From positions 1 through 32,050 of IMG/VR virus record IMGVR_UViG_3300042448_001750: 32,050 nucleotides of DNA; one strand, written 5' to 3'. A program made the translations under genes and the position numbers. Positions within the stretch are counted from its first letter, which is position 1. Each line of letters opens with the position of its first letter. Positions 6,775 to 15,684 of the stretch are shown in pieces. The stretch comes from a virus. The notes under the pieces are model-generated. The model did no database searches. It was given only the letters and a program-made list of their open reading frames with translations, and was not told the DNA's origin.

Positions 6775-8539
6775 AACGACCCCCAAATAACCAACCGTAT
6801 TTTATATATTCTTCCCTACCAATATTACCATTACTAAATTGACCCTTTCTTTCATTATAATGAGGTATTACAGGATTAAAAGATATTGTGTTAGTAACGT
6901 GTTCATTATTATTTACTGACCAAGAATCAATCATTGCCTTTGTTTGTTGGGTTACCTTGGTTAGATTACTAAATGATGATTCCGCAACATATGTTGCCAT
7001 TGCAATTGACATAATTAAGTCATCATGATGTCCTTTTTGGTGGTCGGGTCTACCATTAATGTACACAAACGTATTCATTTCGTTATACAATCTTGAACTG
7101 TATATTCTAAATTCATGTCTCATGACCTCCTCGAAGGACGCAATAATTTGAACTCGTTTGTTATTAAAGTTAATTCCTGGTATTTTTTCTAAAGCTTTTG
7201 GGTCATATTTCCATTTATTTGCCATGTCAACTCCATCAACATATAAATTCTTATAACCCATTTCTTGTAATTTTCTTGCGGTAGAAACCCCCATACCACC
7301 AGTGATATCAATTACAATAAAACAAGAATACATATTAGCCCATTTATAACAAACCTCTGCCATAGTATCAGGAGGAAGTTTTCCAACAAATTCTGCAACC
7401 TGTTCTCTCTCATCAAAATCGATAATTTGAAATGAACTAAAGTCTTCTGAATCTCCTCTTGATACGTCAACCCCCATAACATATTTGTGACCAACTACAG
7501 GTTCTTTCCAAATCCAAAGAGAATTACCCATCATTTTATTTTGAGGGTCTTTAATCATATTTTCTCTAACTCTTTGCATTAAGTTTGAGTCAAAAACATT
7601 ATCTCCTGAACCCAAAAAATTACATTCCAACTCTTGCGACACTTTTCTCTTGTCGTACTTAAGTTTTTTAACCATAGATTCAAACCAAGCCGAACATGGT
7701 TTATATCCGTCATCCATTAGTGATTTAAGGTCAACATAGTTACGTTCAGAAAAAGGAATTGATTCCCAACTTAACATATCATCATTAGAATATTCTTCTT
7801 TATTTAACAAATAATGAATAATGTCTTTAGTTTTTACCAAATATAAATCCTTGGTGTATCTTGGGTCTCTAAACCAATACATTTCAGAAATCTTAAAATC
7901 ATTCATATTTCTTAATGCTTGGTCGTATATCTCATAGTAAATTGGGTCGTAACCGTTTGGTGTTGATACAACGATTACTTTACCTCCTGTAGAAAGTGAC
8001 GCCATACAAGCCGCCCAGAAATCACTGTCAGCCTCAATAAACGCCGCCTCGTCAAATATTAGAACCGTTGGTGTAAATCCACGTAAAGCATCTTTAGAGG
8101 TTGCAACCGCCTTTACTTCACAACCATTTGTTAATTTGTAATGTTTTTGAGAATTTTTTTCAGGTGCAAAATCTATATTCACCCATGAAGGCCATTGACC
8201 AACAAACGCCCTAATTTTATTAGCCATCTCTAATGAGGTATCAAGTTTGTTTGCAATAATTAGAATTTTTTCAGGTTTTTCTTTTTTGGCGAAGGCTAAT
8301 TTTTTGGATACCCAAGCGGCGGTAACTGTTGATACTCCCGCCTGTCTATATTTTAATGCGATGTTTTCGTTAAAATTTTCATAATCCTCTAATAAGGATA
8401 TTTGGTCAGGAAACAATTCTAATGGAACATATTTTGACACTGTATTATCATAAGTTTGTAAATATGTTTTAAGAGCATAAGGTGTATCCCTCATACACTT
8501 AACATATTCCATTATTACCTGTTCTTTTGTTAAACTCAT
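6773..8539 (-). CDS. 17: terminase large subunit, T4 gp17-like
   Basis: 588 residues, close to T4 gp17 (610). It is the packaging motor ATPase and headful nuclease. The ATPase domain has a Walker A variant YRQAGVST (64-71, with Arg/Gln as in T4-like terminases), Walker B LIFDEA (160-165) and coupling motif VVSTPN (190-195). The C-terminal RNase H-fold nuclease has its acidic triad at Asp358 (MGVDVS), Asp411 (VIDITGG) and Asp506/507 (HHDDL). The ATG at 8539 is 14 nt downstream of a late motif and just past a terminator, so the gene starts its own unit. The Thr/Pro lectin-like gene and portal follow. Confidence 0.97.
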   Translation of the reverse strand: MSLTKEQVIMEYVKCMRDTPYALKTYLQTYDNTVSKYVPLELFPDQISLLEDYENFNENIALKYRQAGVSTVTAAWVSKKLAFAKKEKPEKILIIANKLDTSLEMANKIRAFVGQWPSWVNIDFAPEKNSQKHYKLTNGCEVKAVATSKDALRGFTPTVLIFDEAAFIEADSDFWAACMASLSTGGKVIVVSTPNGYDPIYYEIYDQALRNMNDFKISEMYWFRDPRYTKDLYLVKTKDIIHYLLNKEEYSNDDMLSWESIPFSERNYVDLKSLMDDGYKPCSAWFESMVKKLKYDKRKVSQELECNFLGSGDNVFDSNLMQRVRENMIKDPQNKMMGNSLWIWKEPVVGHKYVMGVDVSRGDSEDFSSFQIIDFDEREQVAEFVGKLPPDTMAEVCYKWANMYSCFIVIDITGGMGVSTARKLQEMGYKNLYVDGVDMANKWKYDPKALEKIPGINFNNKRVQIIASFEEVMRHEFRIYSSRLYNEMNTFVYINGRPDHQKGHHDDLIMSIAMATYVAESSFSNLTKVTQQTKAMIDSWSVNNNEHVTNTISFNPVIPHYNERKGQFSNGNIGREEYIKYGWLFGGR

Positions 8540-8553
8540 AAAATCACTTTATT

Positions 8554-8562
8554 ATAAATATC
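8554..8562 (-). promoter_or_regulatory. late-type motif before terminase
   Basis: The coding strand reads GATATTTAT, 14 nt before the ATG at 8539 and directly after a terminator. Confidence 0.55.
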
Positions 8563-8596
8563 AAAAACCCCCATTTAAAAATAAATGAGGGTTTTT
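8563..8596. terminator. intrinsic terminator between the 440-aa gene and terminase
   Basis: AAAAACCCCCATTTA pairs with TAAATGAGGGTTTTT (one C-A mismatch) around a 4-nt loop, with A/T tracts on both sides. It lies 21 nt after the stop of the upstream gene. Confidence 0.85.
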
Positions 8597-8617
8597 AGTA
8601 GTAAATTGTGTAGTATT

Positions 8618-9940
8618 TTAGAATAAAGAAGAAATATCGATATCGTCTAAATCATCATCGTCTTCACCTCCCATACTATCTTCATAGTCACGTTTTTTCA
8701 AATCAGAGACAATTTCATCAACCATTCTCTCAATAAATTGAGTTCCTTTTGGGTCTTCTTGTAATATAAGTTTAGCGACTTTCATAAATTCTTTCGCTTC
8801 TAATTTTGAAAATCTCATGAATAGATAATGCTGAATGTGTCTCTTATCTTCATCAAACAATTCCAATGGATAAGTTTTTGTAAATTTTTCCCAAAATACA
8901 GGTCCTAATCTTGAATCCCATATTTCCGCAGGTAAAGTATCTTCAGCCCCTAACACCATTTCTGCTTGTTTTGGGTCGTCAGGTAATCCGTGAGTACCAA
9001 ATATCTCGTACACACCTTTAACTAATTCATGTACTAATAATGGAAAAGTTCCCGCTCTTGCTTTAACTGTTGGTGGGTCTGTTTGGTCGTCAATTTCAGA
9101 TTGTCCCATTTGACCTCCACCTGAACCTGCCATTCCTTCCATATCAGGATAAACCCAATATAAGTGTTCCATTAAAGACTGTGTCACTCCATACAACTCA
9201 AGTAATCTTGGGTCAAGTCTATTTAATTCTTGACCAACCAAAACATACATGTGACCTCCTTTAAACGCTGCTCCTTGAATTAAGGAATTTAAGAATCTAC
9301 GTTTTGCCTTTTCTAAATTGAATTGTTCGAACGCATCCGCAAAATCTTCTAAATCTTCTTTATGTTTAAAAGCTTCTTCAACATCTTCCTCGTCAGGTGT
9401 TTGAGATTGAGTTTTCATCCCTTCCGCAGCTCCCATCGGTCCAAACACTAATTTAGCATCAAACTGTAATGAACCTTCAGGAATACCTAATTCTTTTTTA
9501 ACTAAATCAACCGCAAGATTTTCAAGGTATTCTTTATTTCTCATCTCAATCATTGCAGTTTGTTGTAATCCACCCATAACCATTCCCATTAATCTCATTA
9601 AAGGATTTGGTCCTTGGATTGCGGTTGTGTTACCCAAATATCTTCTTACTTTATCAACAGAATCTTTAAATCTTTTAGACGCGATTAATTCAACAAAATC
9701 TCTTTCTCCTTCAGGTAATGCAGGATGTTCTTTATATGGTGTTTGTTTTTGTGTTATTTGTCTTTCGATTCCTGGTTCCATTCTTTCAGGTCCTTCGTAA
9801 TCTATCGGAGCTTCTTTTAACATTCTTTTCGTTTCATTTAATAATGAACGTTCCTTTTTTGTTAAACCTTCAGAAACTAATTTTTTTTCTAAATTAGATT
9901 TAACTTTTAATACTTTTTCCATTTTTACGTTTAAGCTCAT
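8618..9940 (-). CDS. hypothetical structural-region protein
   Basis: 440 residues, not recognised as a named family. The N-terminal 60 residues are a charged helix with LKEA (about residues 41-44), a candidate gp21 cleavage site. A central acidic helical block (EEDVEEAFKHKEDLEDFADAFEQF) precedes a hydrophobic region, and the tail is very acidic (EDDDDLDDIDISSLF). FPLLVHELVKGVYEIF has a His-Glu pair in a helix, as metallopeptidases do, but no third ligand can be assigned, so no enzyme call is made. It is the last gene of a unit running from 12695, ends in a terminator, and precedes terminase. A virion-internal or head role is likely from context. Confidence 0.7.
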   Translation of the reverse strand: MSLNVKMEKVLKVKSNLEKKLVSEGLTKKERSLLNETKRMLKEAPIDYEGPERMEPGIERQITQKQTPYKEHPALPEGERDFVELIASKRFKDSVDKVRRYLGNTTAIQGPNPLMRLMGMVMGGLQQTAMIEMRNKEYLENLAVDLVKKELGIPEGSLQFDAKLVFGPMGAAEGMKTQSQTPDEEDVEEAFKHKEDLEDFADAFEQFNLEKAKRRFLNSLIQGAAFKGGHMYVLVGQELNRLDPRLLELYGVTQSLMEHLYWVYPDMEGMAGSGGGQMGQSEIDDQTDPPTVKARAGTFPLLVHELVKGVYEIFGTHGLPDDPKQAEMVLGAEDTLPAEIWDSRLGPVFWEKFTKTYPLELFDEDKRHIQHYLFMRFSKLEAKEFMKVAKLILQEDPKGTQFIERMVDEIVSDLKKRDYEDSMGGEDDDDLDDIDISSLF

Positions 9941-9941
9941 T

Positions 9942-10973
9942 TTACTTTAAATTAATTCCGATTGATTTAAATGACAACCAATTAGGTAAATTTTCTTTAC
10001 CCGCCTTTGGTGCTGGTTTAGGACCTGGCTTTGGTCTGTATGGTGTACTTGGTGAAGGTTTGGTTGGCGTTTTTGGTTTTGGTGGAGCAATTGTTGGAGA
10101 ACCTTGTTCGTTGGTTTCTTCTTTTTTTGCTTTAGGACTTGTTTTAGGACCTTCTTTAGGCTTATAAGGATTGTCGTGTTTTCTTTCTTTTTCCTTTTCT
10201 TTGGTTCTTTCCTTTTCCTTTTCTTTAGTTCCTTGTTCAGATACTAAAGATAAAAATTCTTTTTTTGACATTTTTGGTGTCAAATGTTTTTCAATTAATC
10301 TCATAATACCCTTCTCAATTTCACTTTCACCCATATTAACACTTGGTCTAATGTCCGCAATTTTATTTCCCATATTTTTATTAAATGCTTTTCCAACCAT
10401 ATCTAAATAATTTTCTTTGGTTTCTTTTTTATATTTAACAGTTTTTTCAGGATGAATTTTTTCTGGCATAACTTTAGATTGTTTTTTTGACGTACTTTTT
10501 TGAAATTCATCAGCCATCGTACACCATTTTTCTTTTTCCTTTCCCTTACTTCTATTACATTTAGCCCAAAAATATTTTTGTTGAGCCTTTGATGCAAATT
10601 TTTCGGTAATTTCCATATTTGATAGAGCCAAAGCCATATCATCATCACCTTTAGCACCTAAAGATAATGAAATATCATCATTTTCCAAATCATCTTCTTC
10701 TTGTACTACTCTAATACCTCCGTCAGGTAACGGTTGAACTTGCCCATCTTTAACATTGATGGTTTGTCCTTTACTTTTCATAGTACTAACTTCTCCTGAA
10801 CTGTAATCAGTATAAGTTTTAGTTTCTGTCTTAGTGGTTGCTTCTTTATTTTCTTTTTTAGATTCAACAAGTTTTTTATACAAAGTATTAACTTGGGATT
10901 CGTTTAGTTCACCTAAAAGATGACCGCTAAATCCGTGATTTAACAAATGTAATAATTTATCATTAGTTTTCAT
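9942..10973 (-). CDS. hypothetical protein with Lys/Pro-rich tail
   Basis: 343 residues from the ATG at 10973. The start six codons upstream is rejected because this ATG gives an 11-nt overlap with the preceding stop and the natural start MKTNDKLLHLL. The N-terminus carries LNES (about residues 23-26), a candidate gp21 site. A compact domain FASKAQQKYFWAKC followed by KWCTMADEFQ (about residues 130-165) resembles small KAQQ-type phage domains of unknown role. The last ~100 residues are low complexity: KEKEKERTKEKEKERK, then Pro/Lys repeats (APPKPKTPTKPSPSTP), which look disordered and nucleic-acid- or wall-binding. Not identified further. The overlap with both neighbours shows it is part of the late operon. 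Confidence 0.7.
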   Translation of the reverse strand: MKTNDKLLHLLNHGFSGHLLGELNESQVNTLYKKLVESKKENKEATTKTETKTYTDYSSGEVSTMKSKGQTINVKDGQVQPLPDGGIRVVQEEDDLENDDISLSLGAKGDDDMALALSNMEITEKFASKAQQKYFWAKCNRSKGKEKEKWCTMADEFQKSTSKKQSKVMPEKIHPEKTVKYKKETKENYLDMVGKAFNKNMGNKIADIRPSVNMGESEIEKGIMRLIEKHLTPKMSKKEFLSLVSEQGTKEKEKERTKEKEKERKHDNPYKPKEGPKTSPKAKKEETNEQGSPTIAPPKPKTPTKPSPSTPYRPKPGPKPAPKAGKENLPNWLSFKSIGINLK

Positions 10974-11373
10974 AAACAACCTTCTTTTCAAACTCTAAAA
11001 CGATATCTCGTTCATATAATTTATTTTTTACTGAAGTTTCTTCTTCTCCAAATCTGAATACTAATCTTTTACTTAATTCAAAATTAACTTCTTCAGATTC
11101 ATTTTCCCAAGCCAATGCAATAACTCCGTCAACTGCATCAACCATTGATAACCAATCGGATTTTTGTACTACTGAAAAGTTAATAACATCATGTTTCAAA
11201 ACTCCGACTTTTTTTATGTGTTCTAAATCAGGAGGTAGAGGATAACCATTAGCGGGTTTTGATTCCCACGATTCTCCCCATATGTCATCCAAACTATCAG
11301 AAAAAATAAATTCGTAAATGTTATCTCCTTTATAGTTTGGTCCTAATTCATTCACATAAATTAAATAACTCAT
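10963..11373 (-). CDS. hypothetical phage protein
   Basis: 136 residues, acidic, beginning MSYLIYVNELGPNYKG, with WGESWESKPANGYPLPP in the middle and two beta-rich segments. I cannot name the family or give it a function. There is no membrane segment or signal. Translation is probably coupled on both sides: its ATG overlaps the upstream stop (ATGA at 11370-11373), and its end overlaps the next start by 11 nt. Confidence 0.75.
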   Translation of the reverse strand: MSYLIYVNELGPNYKGDNIYEFIFSDSLDDIWGESWESKPANGYPLPPDLEHIKKVGVLKHDVINFSVVQKSDWLSMVDAVDGVIALAWENESEEVNFELSKRLVFRFGEEETSVKNKLYERDIVLEFEKKVVYEN

Positions 11374-12695
11374 AGAATACTACCTTTAGGTGTTACTTTA
11401 AGAGTTTTATTTTGTACCTCAAATACTAAACACTTATTGTTTTTGTTTTTTCCAACAAGTTTAGCGTTAGGGTATTTTTTTACTAATTTAGCAGATGCGA
11501 CTTCTTGAGAAATGCTTTCTGACAAACTTTTAATTCTTTGTCTTGTCTTGTTAGTTTTATCAGTCTCAACGTTCTTTTGTTTTTTCTTTTCTTCTAACAT
11601 CAATCTTTCTTTTTCATCAATTTTAAAATACTTAGTTAAAACTTTTTCAACTTTAGATTCACCAAATAAACCTTCAATCATTTCTTCCATTCTACCCGCC
11701 TCTTCATCTTTCAATCCACGGTGTTTTAATTTAGACATTGCTCTACTTCCACCTGGTTTTCTGTGTCTTGGGTAATCATCGTCCATATCATCTTCTTCAG
11801 TAAAGAAACTAGCAACTAAATTTTCTTTTTCTTTTTCAGACATAAAATCATTTTCTTCAGCCATTTCTCCTTCAGGTTGTGGAGGTTCAGGAGTTTCTAC
11901 ATCCATTCCCATTTCTTCGCCACCTTCAATATCCATTCCTTCTTCGCCACCTTCAAATTTTGACATTATTTCGTCTTTGTCTTCTTCATCTAAAGAGTTT
12001 AAATCTAACGCGGATAAGACAGAATTAATAACATATTTAATGTCTTTAGAAGTCATTTCATTTTCTTCATTTGATAAAAATGTTCTAATTTTTTGCCCTA
12101 ATTTACCTGTTAGTTTTTGTATAGTCTTAAATGTAACTTCCTCTTTATCGTCTTCCATGTCTTGAGTGTCTAACTCATCTTCCATCCCCATATCATCTTC
12201 CATTCCCATATCATCTGTAGGAGCAGGAGCGGGTGCTGGTGCAGGAGCGGGAGCGGGTGCTGGCGCGGGTGCAGGAGCGGGAGCGGGAGCGGGTACCTGT
12301 TCATTTGTTTCGTGTTTTAAAAAATATTTTTCTTCCCCTTCACTTTCAGTAAAAAGTGATACGTTTTTCTCAAAACCCTCATTTATGTTAACTTCTTTAG
12401 CAATAATATTTAATCTTTTTAACGCCTGTGAATATGAAGAAAAATATCTTCTTTGTTTCATAGGCTCAATATAATCACTTGTTGACTCATTCAATCCTCT
12501 TTTAATCACATATCCGCTTTTTTCTTTAACGATTTGATATGTGTTACCATCAGACAACACTTTTTTGTATTCTGAAGAAGAATCTTCATTAATAGGTTTT
12601 GGTATATACTCTTTATATCTAGAAATTTCAATCATTCGATTAATTTTTTCCATTCCTTGTAGTTTTTCACTACCTATTGGTTTTAAATCTCCCAT
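11370..12695 (-). CDS. acidic hypothetical protein with Ala-Pro spacer
   Basis: 441 residues, first gene of a late operon. The N-terminal ~125 residues form a basic region (IGSEKLQGMEKINRMIEIS, later SSYSQALKRLNIIAKEVNI). An uninterrupted Ala-Pro alternation spans residues ~134-159. A strongly acidic domain (DDMGMEDDMGMEDELD, later EGGEEGMDIEGGEEMG) follows, then a basic C-terminal part (AKLVKKYPNAKLVGKNKNN). AP repeats form stiff extended spacers. LNES (~68) and INEG (~104) fit the gp21 site pattern. No family recognised. A structural or internal head protein is a reasonable guess. The ATG follows a late motif by 31 nt. Confidence 0.65.
   Translation of the reverse strand: MGDLKPIGSEKLQGMEKINRMIEISRYKEYIPKPINEDSSSEYKKVLSDGNTYQIVKEKSGYVIKRGLNESTSDYIEPMKQRRYFSSYSQALKRLNIIAKEVNINEGFEKNVSLFTESEGEEKYFLKHETNEQVPAPAPAPAPAPAPAPAPAPAPAPAPTDDMGMEDDMGMEDELDTQDMEDDKEEVTFKTIQKLTGKLGQKIRTFLSNEENEMTSKDIKYVINSVLSALDLNSLDEEDKDEIMSKFEGGEEGMDIEGGEEMGMDVETPEPPQPEGEMAEENDFMSEKEKENLVASFFTEEDDMDDDYPRHRKPGGSRAMSKLKHRGLKDEEAGRMEEMIEGLFGESKVEKVLTKYFKIDEKERLMLEEKKKQKNVETDKTNKTRQRIKSLSESISQEVASAKLVKKYPNAKLVGKNKNNKCLVFEVQNKTLKVTPKGSIL
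12222..12294 (-). repeat. Ala-Pro coding microsatellite-like tract
   Basis: Six-base GC-rich units (GGAGCG/GGTGCT on the plus strand) repeat about twelve times and encode (Ala-Pro)n. The tract is much more GC-rich than its surroundings. Confidence 0.9.
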
Positions 12696-12726
12696 TTTTC
12701 GGTTTTTTTTTAAAATTATTTTTTAT

Positions 12727-12734
12727 ATAAATAT
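12727..12734 (-). promoter_or_regulatory. late-type motif before the 441-aa gene
   Basis: The coding strand reads ATATTTAT within ATATATTTATATA, 31 nt before the ATG at 12695. Confidence 0.45.
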
Positions 12735-12752
12735 ATCGCAAACTTAATTTAA

Positions 12753-15044
12753 TTACGTAACATTTGTATCGACTTCAAATTTTTGAGATGCTGCCAACGC
12801 AGTAGTTTGTCCAAATGAACTTCTTCCACCAGCATTAATGTCCGCAAAATATTTAACGGCTTCTTCTTTATTATTAAAATTAGGTAATGAACTTGGTGAT
12901 TTTCCCTTAGTAAAAAATGCTACGGCGATTTTCGCACCAATTTTAGGGTCTTCAGCTAATTCAGGTTTACTAACTAAATCAACCCCAATCATATCTCCAT
13001 ATTTACGATAATTTGCCTTTCCCGTTAAACCATTTAAACCTCTACCAACATATTTCCATCCATCACCAGGTTGGTCGTTACCCAATTTCATTCCTGATTT
13101 ATAACCGTATATACAATCAAAAAATTCTGGGTCATTACATTTTAATGATTTACAACGTTCACCTCTATTTCCAAAAATACTATTAATTCTACTATCCGAA
13201 GTGTTACAGTACCCAACCTCTTTAAAACTTTTAAAATTACTTTCTTTAGCAATAACAGATAAAATACCTAATTGAGTGTATGGATTTGTTATTCCCATAT
13301 TATTCATTTCGTTTATTAAATTTGTTATAACTTCTTGTTGTGAAGAACTAAAACTACCTACTAATTTTATTTTACCCGTTGAATCAGGATTTCCCTGAAT
13401 ATTTATACTTGACATATTATCGTCCCCAAAGTTTTTAACTGTTAGTATTGAAAATAATTTTACCAAATCTTTATTTGTCATTACACCTGTTTCATCAAGT
13501 CCATATTTTCTTTGGAATTCTTTAACGGCTTGTTCTGTTTCAGGTCCAAATTTTCCATCAACTCCCCATTTAGGTAATAGTATTCCTAAAAATTGTAACC
13601 CTGTTTGTATTAATTCAACCCCTCTATCTACAGGAATTCTTGATTCAACCCCTTTTAAATTTTTGTAATCTTTATTATCTTTTAACAATCCATATAATTC
13701 ACTCATTATTTTATTAGAACCATCAGAAATACTAGATAAATTTTTGTTTACTTCATCTTTATTCGCGTTTGAAAACTCTGAATCATTTTTTAGTAAATCT
13801 TGAATTGTTGTTGTAATTTTATCGTTAGTACTTGAATCAGATTCAATGGGTTTTGTTTCACCTGATAATGACGAAGACTCTCCTTTACCTGTAAAAATTT
13901 TATCTGAGTTAACTAAAAGTTCTCTTAAATGTCTTCCTCTTGGTAACCCGATGTGTACGTGCTCCATACCTTCGTGACCAACCCATTCGGAAATTACACC
14001 AATGTAGTCTCCGACTTTAACTTTATCGCCTTTTTGTAATTTTACGTTTTTTAAGTGTGTATAAAAAATATCAGGGAAATTATTTTCTCCTTTAATTGAT
14101 ACTTGAGTACCAAAAATTTTACCTGAGTTTTTACCCGTATCTCTTATTCTTGTTACAATACCATCAGTATATGAATTTACAACAGTTCCTGGTGACGAAA
14201 AAATGTCCCAAGCATTATCTGATTCCCAATTACCAAGAGCTCTTCCTCCGTGATTTTTAGGACCGTTTTCTAAATCTGTCTTAAATGTACCACCAATATT
14301 TGTTGTTGCTTCCTTAATAGATAATTCTTTATCAGTATGTTTTGTTTCAAAATCAAACAATTTTTGGATGTAATTATTACGTCTTAAAACTTTAAACACT
14401 AAATTTTCATCTGAATATTCTCCATTTTTTTCTAAACCGCAAGTCCTATATTTTTTGATTTTGTCTTTGTATTTACCGATTAATTCTCTTGCGTCATCTA
14501 ATGGTTCGTCTTTAGCCGCTTCAATTACCCCATCAATAATTTTCATCCACTGTTGGGATTTATTTTTAATTAACTCGGTATCAATTTCAAGATTTTCTTT
14601 TTTTGGTTTGGTTATCCATTCATTATTTAATACTGAAAAAACTCCACTACTAAAATGAGTTTCAGATTCATCCTGAACATACAATTCAACGTCATAACCA
14701 TATATTGTTATATCATGTTTGTCGTTAAATAAAGTTTTTTTTAGTTTAAAAAGTTCTTCATATAAAGGTAATTGATTTTCATTAAATTGACCATAATCAA
14801 CTAATATATGTAAATCAATATCGGAAAAATTAGACCAATTGTAGTTAGCTAAAGAGCCTGTCATGATTATATCAGACACTATTATCTCAACATTTAAAAA
14901 TTCTATAAATTCATTAGAAATTTCTAATAGTCGATTTCTTACTTTAGGGTTGATTAATATATCATCACCTTTTTTTTTCCAAATTTTGGGATTTAAATTA
15001 TCTCTAAGGTGGAAACTTTTTAATATGGATTTTAAATTACTCAT
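12753..15044 (-). CDS. four-domain fusion: nucleotidyltransferase, M23 peptidase, peptidoglycan-binding, GH19-like lysozyme
   Basis: 763 residues. (1) Residues ~1-180: a polymerase-beta-type nucleotidyltransferase core with GS at 63-64 and D75xD77 (GSLANYNW...SDIDL). (2) ~265-370: an M23/LytM endopeptidase, with a likely first zinc-ligand Asp at ~280 and HVH at 362-364. (3) ~470-530: a PG_binding_1 domain (WGVDGKFGPETEQAVKEFQ). (4) ~570-763: a GH19 chitinase/lysozyme-like domain with catalytic-type Glu601 (AKESNF) and the GRGLNGLTGKANY signature. The last three domains attack peptidoglycan, as in virion-associated lysins. No signal peptide is present. The nucleotidyltransferase fusion is odd and its substrate unknown. 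A late motif lies 5 nt before the ATG. Confidence 0.9.
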   Translation of the reverse strand: MSNLKSILKSFHLRDNLNPKIWKKKGDDILINPKVRNRLLEISNEFIEFLNVEIIVSDIIMTGSLANYNWSNFSDIDLHILVDYGQFNENQLPLYEELFKLKKTLFNDKHDITIYGYDVELYVQDESETHFSSGVFSVLNNEWITKPKKENLEIDTELIKNKSQQWMKIIDGVIEAAKDEPLDDARELIGKYKDKIKKYRTCGLEKNGEYSDENLVFKVLRRNNYIQKLFDFETKHTDKELSIKEATTNIGGTFKTDLENGPKNHGGRALGNWESDNAWDIFSSPGTVVNSYTDGIVTRIRDTGKNSGKIFGTQVSIKGENNFPDIFYTHLKNVKLQKGDKVKVGDYIGVISEWVGHEGMEHVHIGLPRGRHLRELLVNSDKIFTGKGESSSLSGETKPIESDSSTNDKITTTIQDLLKNDSEFSNANKDEVNKNLSSISDGSNKIMSELYGLLKDNKDYKNLKGVESRIPVDRGVELIQTGLQFLGILLPKWGVDGKFGPETEQAVKEFQRKYGLDETGVMTNKDLVKLFSILTVKNFGDDNMSSINIQGNPDSTGKIKLVGSFSSSQQEVITNLINEMNNMGITNPYTQLGILSVIAKESNFKSFKEVGYCNTSDSRINSIFGNRGERCKSLKCNDPEFFDCIYGYKSGMKLGNDQPGDGWKYVGRGLNGLTGKANYRKYGDMIGVDLVSKPELAEDPKIGAKIAVAFFTKGKSPSSLPNFNNKEEAVKYFADINAGGRSSFGQTTALAASQKFEVDTNVT

Positions 15045-15049
15045 TAAAC

Positions 15050-15058
15050 ATAAATATT
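15050..15058 (-). promoter_or_regulatory. late-type motif before the fusion lysin
   Basis: The coding strand reads AATATTTAT, with 5 nt from TATTTAT to the ATG at 15044. Confidence 0.55.
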
Positions 15059-15074
15059 AGAGTAACTTTATTTG

Positions 15075-15317
15075 TTACAGTTTCTTGTATTTAAATGTTT
15101 TTGAGATTTTCGTACTAAAAAACTTACCTTGTGATTCTGAAATTCTAAATTGGGTGTATAATTGGTGGGGGACCTCATCGTACTCATAACGAGCCCCGTT
15201 ATTGAATTCTACAACTAATTTTTTTGTTTCAGTATCGTACTCAGTTTTTGCAATGTTACTAGATTTAATTTCATTAATAATCTTCGTCCCTTGTATTTCT
15301 TCTTTCGTTATCGCCAT
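15075..15317 (-). CDS. KTSC-domain protein
   Basis: 80 residues, nearly all one KTSC domain: SSNIAKTEYDTETKKLVVEF, then the GARYEYDEVP turn and SESQGKFFSTKI. In the family this small beta-rich fold is widespread in phages and bacteria, sometimes linked to lysyl-tRNA synthetase-type RNA binding, but its function is unproven. The start at 15317 lies 44 nt inside the 3' end of the preceding gene, so the two are translated from overlapping frames. No terminator separates it from the fusion lysin gene downstream. Confidence 0.85.
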   Translation of the reverse strand: MAITKEEIQGTKIINEIKSSNIAKTEYDTETKKLVVEFNNGARYEYDEVPHQLYTQFRISESQGKFFSTKISKTFKYKKL

Positions 15318-15615
15318 CTTCTAATGGTATTTCTAAGTTTATTTCTTTTAATTTATCTTGAAGATAATCTACAAATTCATTATGGTCAATATCAGGAAAG
15401 AATCCTTTTAATTCGAAGAACAATTTATCATGTAGACGACTAAACTTTTGAAAGTTTGCCATTATGTCTTGAGGATAGTACGGTGGTTTTTCCAAATCCT
15501 TCTCTGTCCATCCTTCTCTTTGGAAAGCTCGTCTTAAATCTCGATAAGTTTCTACAATATCTTTATCCGCATTTAATGTCGTAATATACTTTTTGTAATG
15601 TTTCATCATTTCCAT
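15274..15615 (-). CDS. hypothetical protein
   Basis: 113 residues, mostly helical and charged, with a Tyr/Pro segment (EKPPYYPQDIM) in the middle and an acidic-basic tail (EDGDNERRNTRDEDY). No family recognised. It begins the unit that continues into the KTSC gene and diverges from the Clp gene. A late motif lies only 4 nt before the ATG at 15615. Confidence 0.75.
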   Translation of the reverse strand: MEMMKHYKKYITTLNADKDIVETYRDLRRAFQREGWTEKDLEKPPYYPQDIMANFQKFSRLHDKLFFELKGFFPDIDHNEFVDYLQDKLKEINLEIPLEDGDNERRNTRDEDY

Positions 15616-15619
15616 ACTT

Positions 15620-15628
15620 ATAAATATA
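15620..15628 (-). promoter_or_regulatory. late-type motif before the 113-aa gene
   Basis: The coding strand reads TATATTTAT, with 4 nt to the ATG at 15615. Confidence 0.5.
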
Positions 15629-15640
15629 AAGATGTTTGAG

Positions 15641-15670
15641 TTGAAATTACTGAATTAAACATTATATTTT
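15641..15670 (+). promoter_or_regulatory. host-type promoter for the Clp gene
   Basis: TTG at 15641-15643 and TATATTTT at 15663-15670 are spaced by 19 nt. The second element differs from TAnnTTTG at one position. The start codon at 15685 follows by 14 nt. Confidence 0.5.
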
Positions 15671-15684
15671 AAAAAAACACTAAC

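Noticed and set aside
8618-9940. Metallopeptidase call from HELVKG in the 440-aa protein
   Set aside because: The spacing does not match HExxH and no other ligand can be assigned.
12166-12474. Plus-strand ORF with Ala-Gly repeat
   Set aside because: Antisense reading of the Ala-Pro tract in the 441-aa gene.
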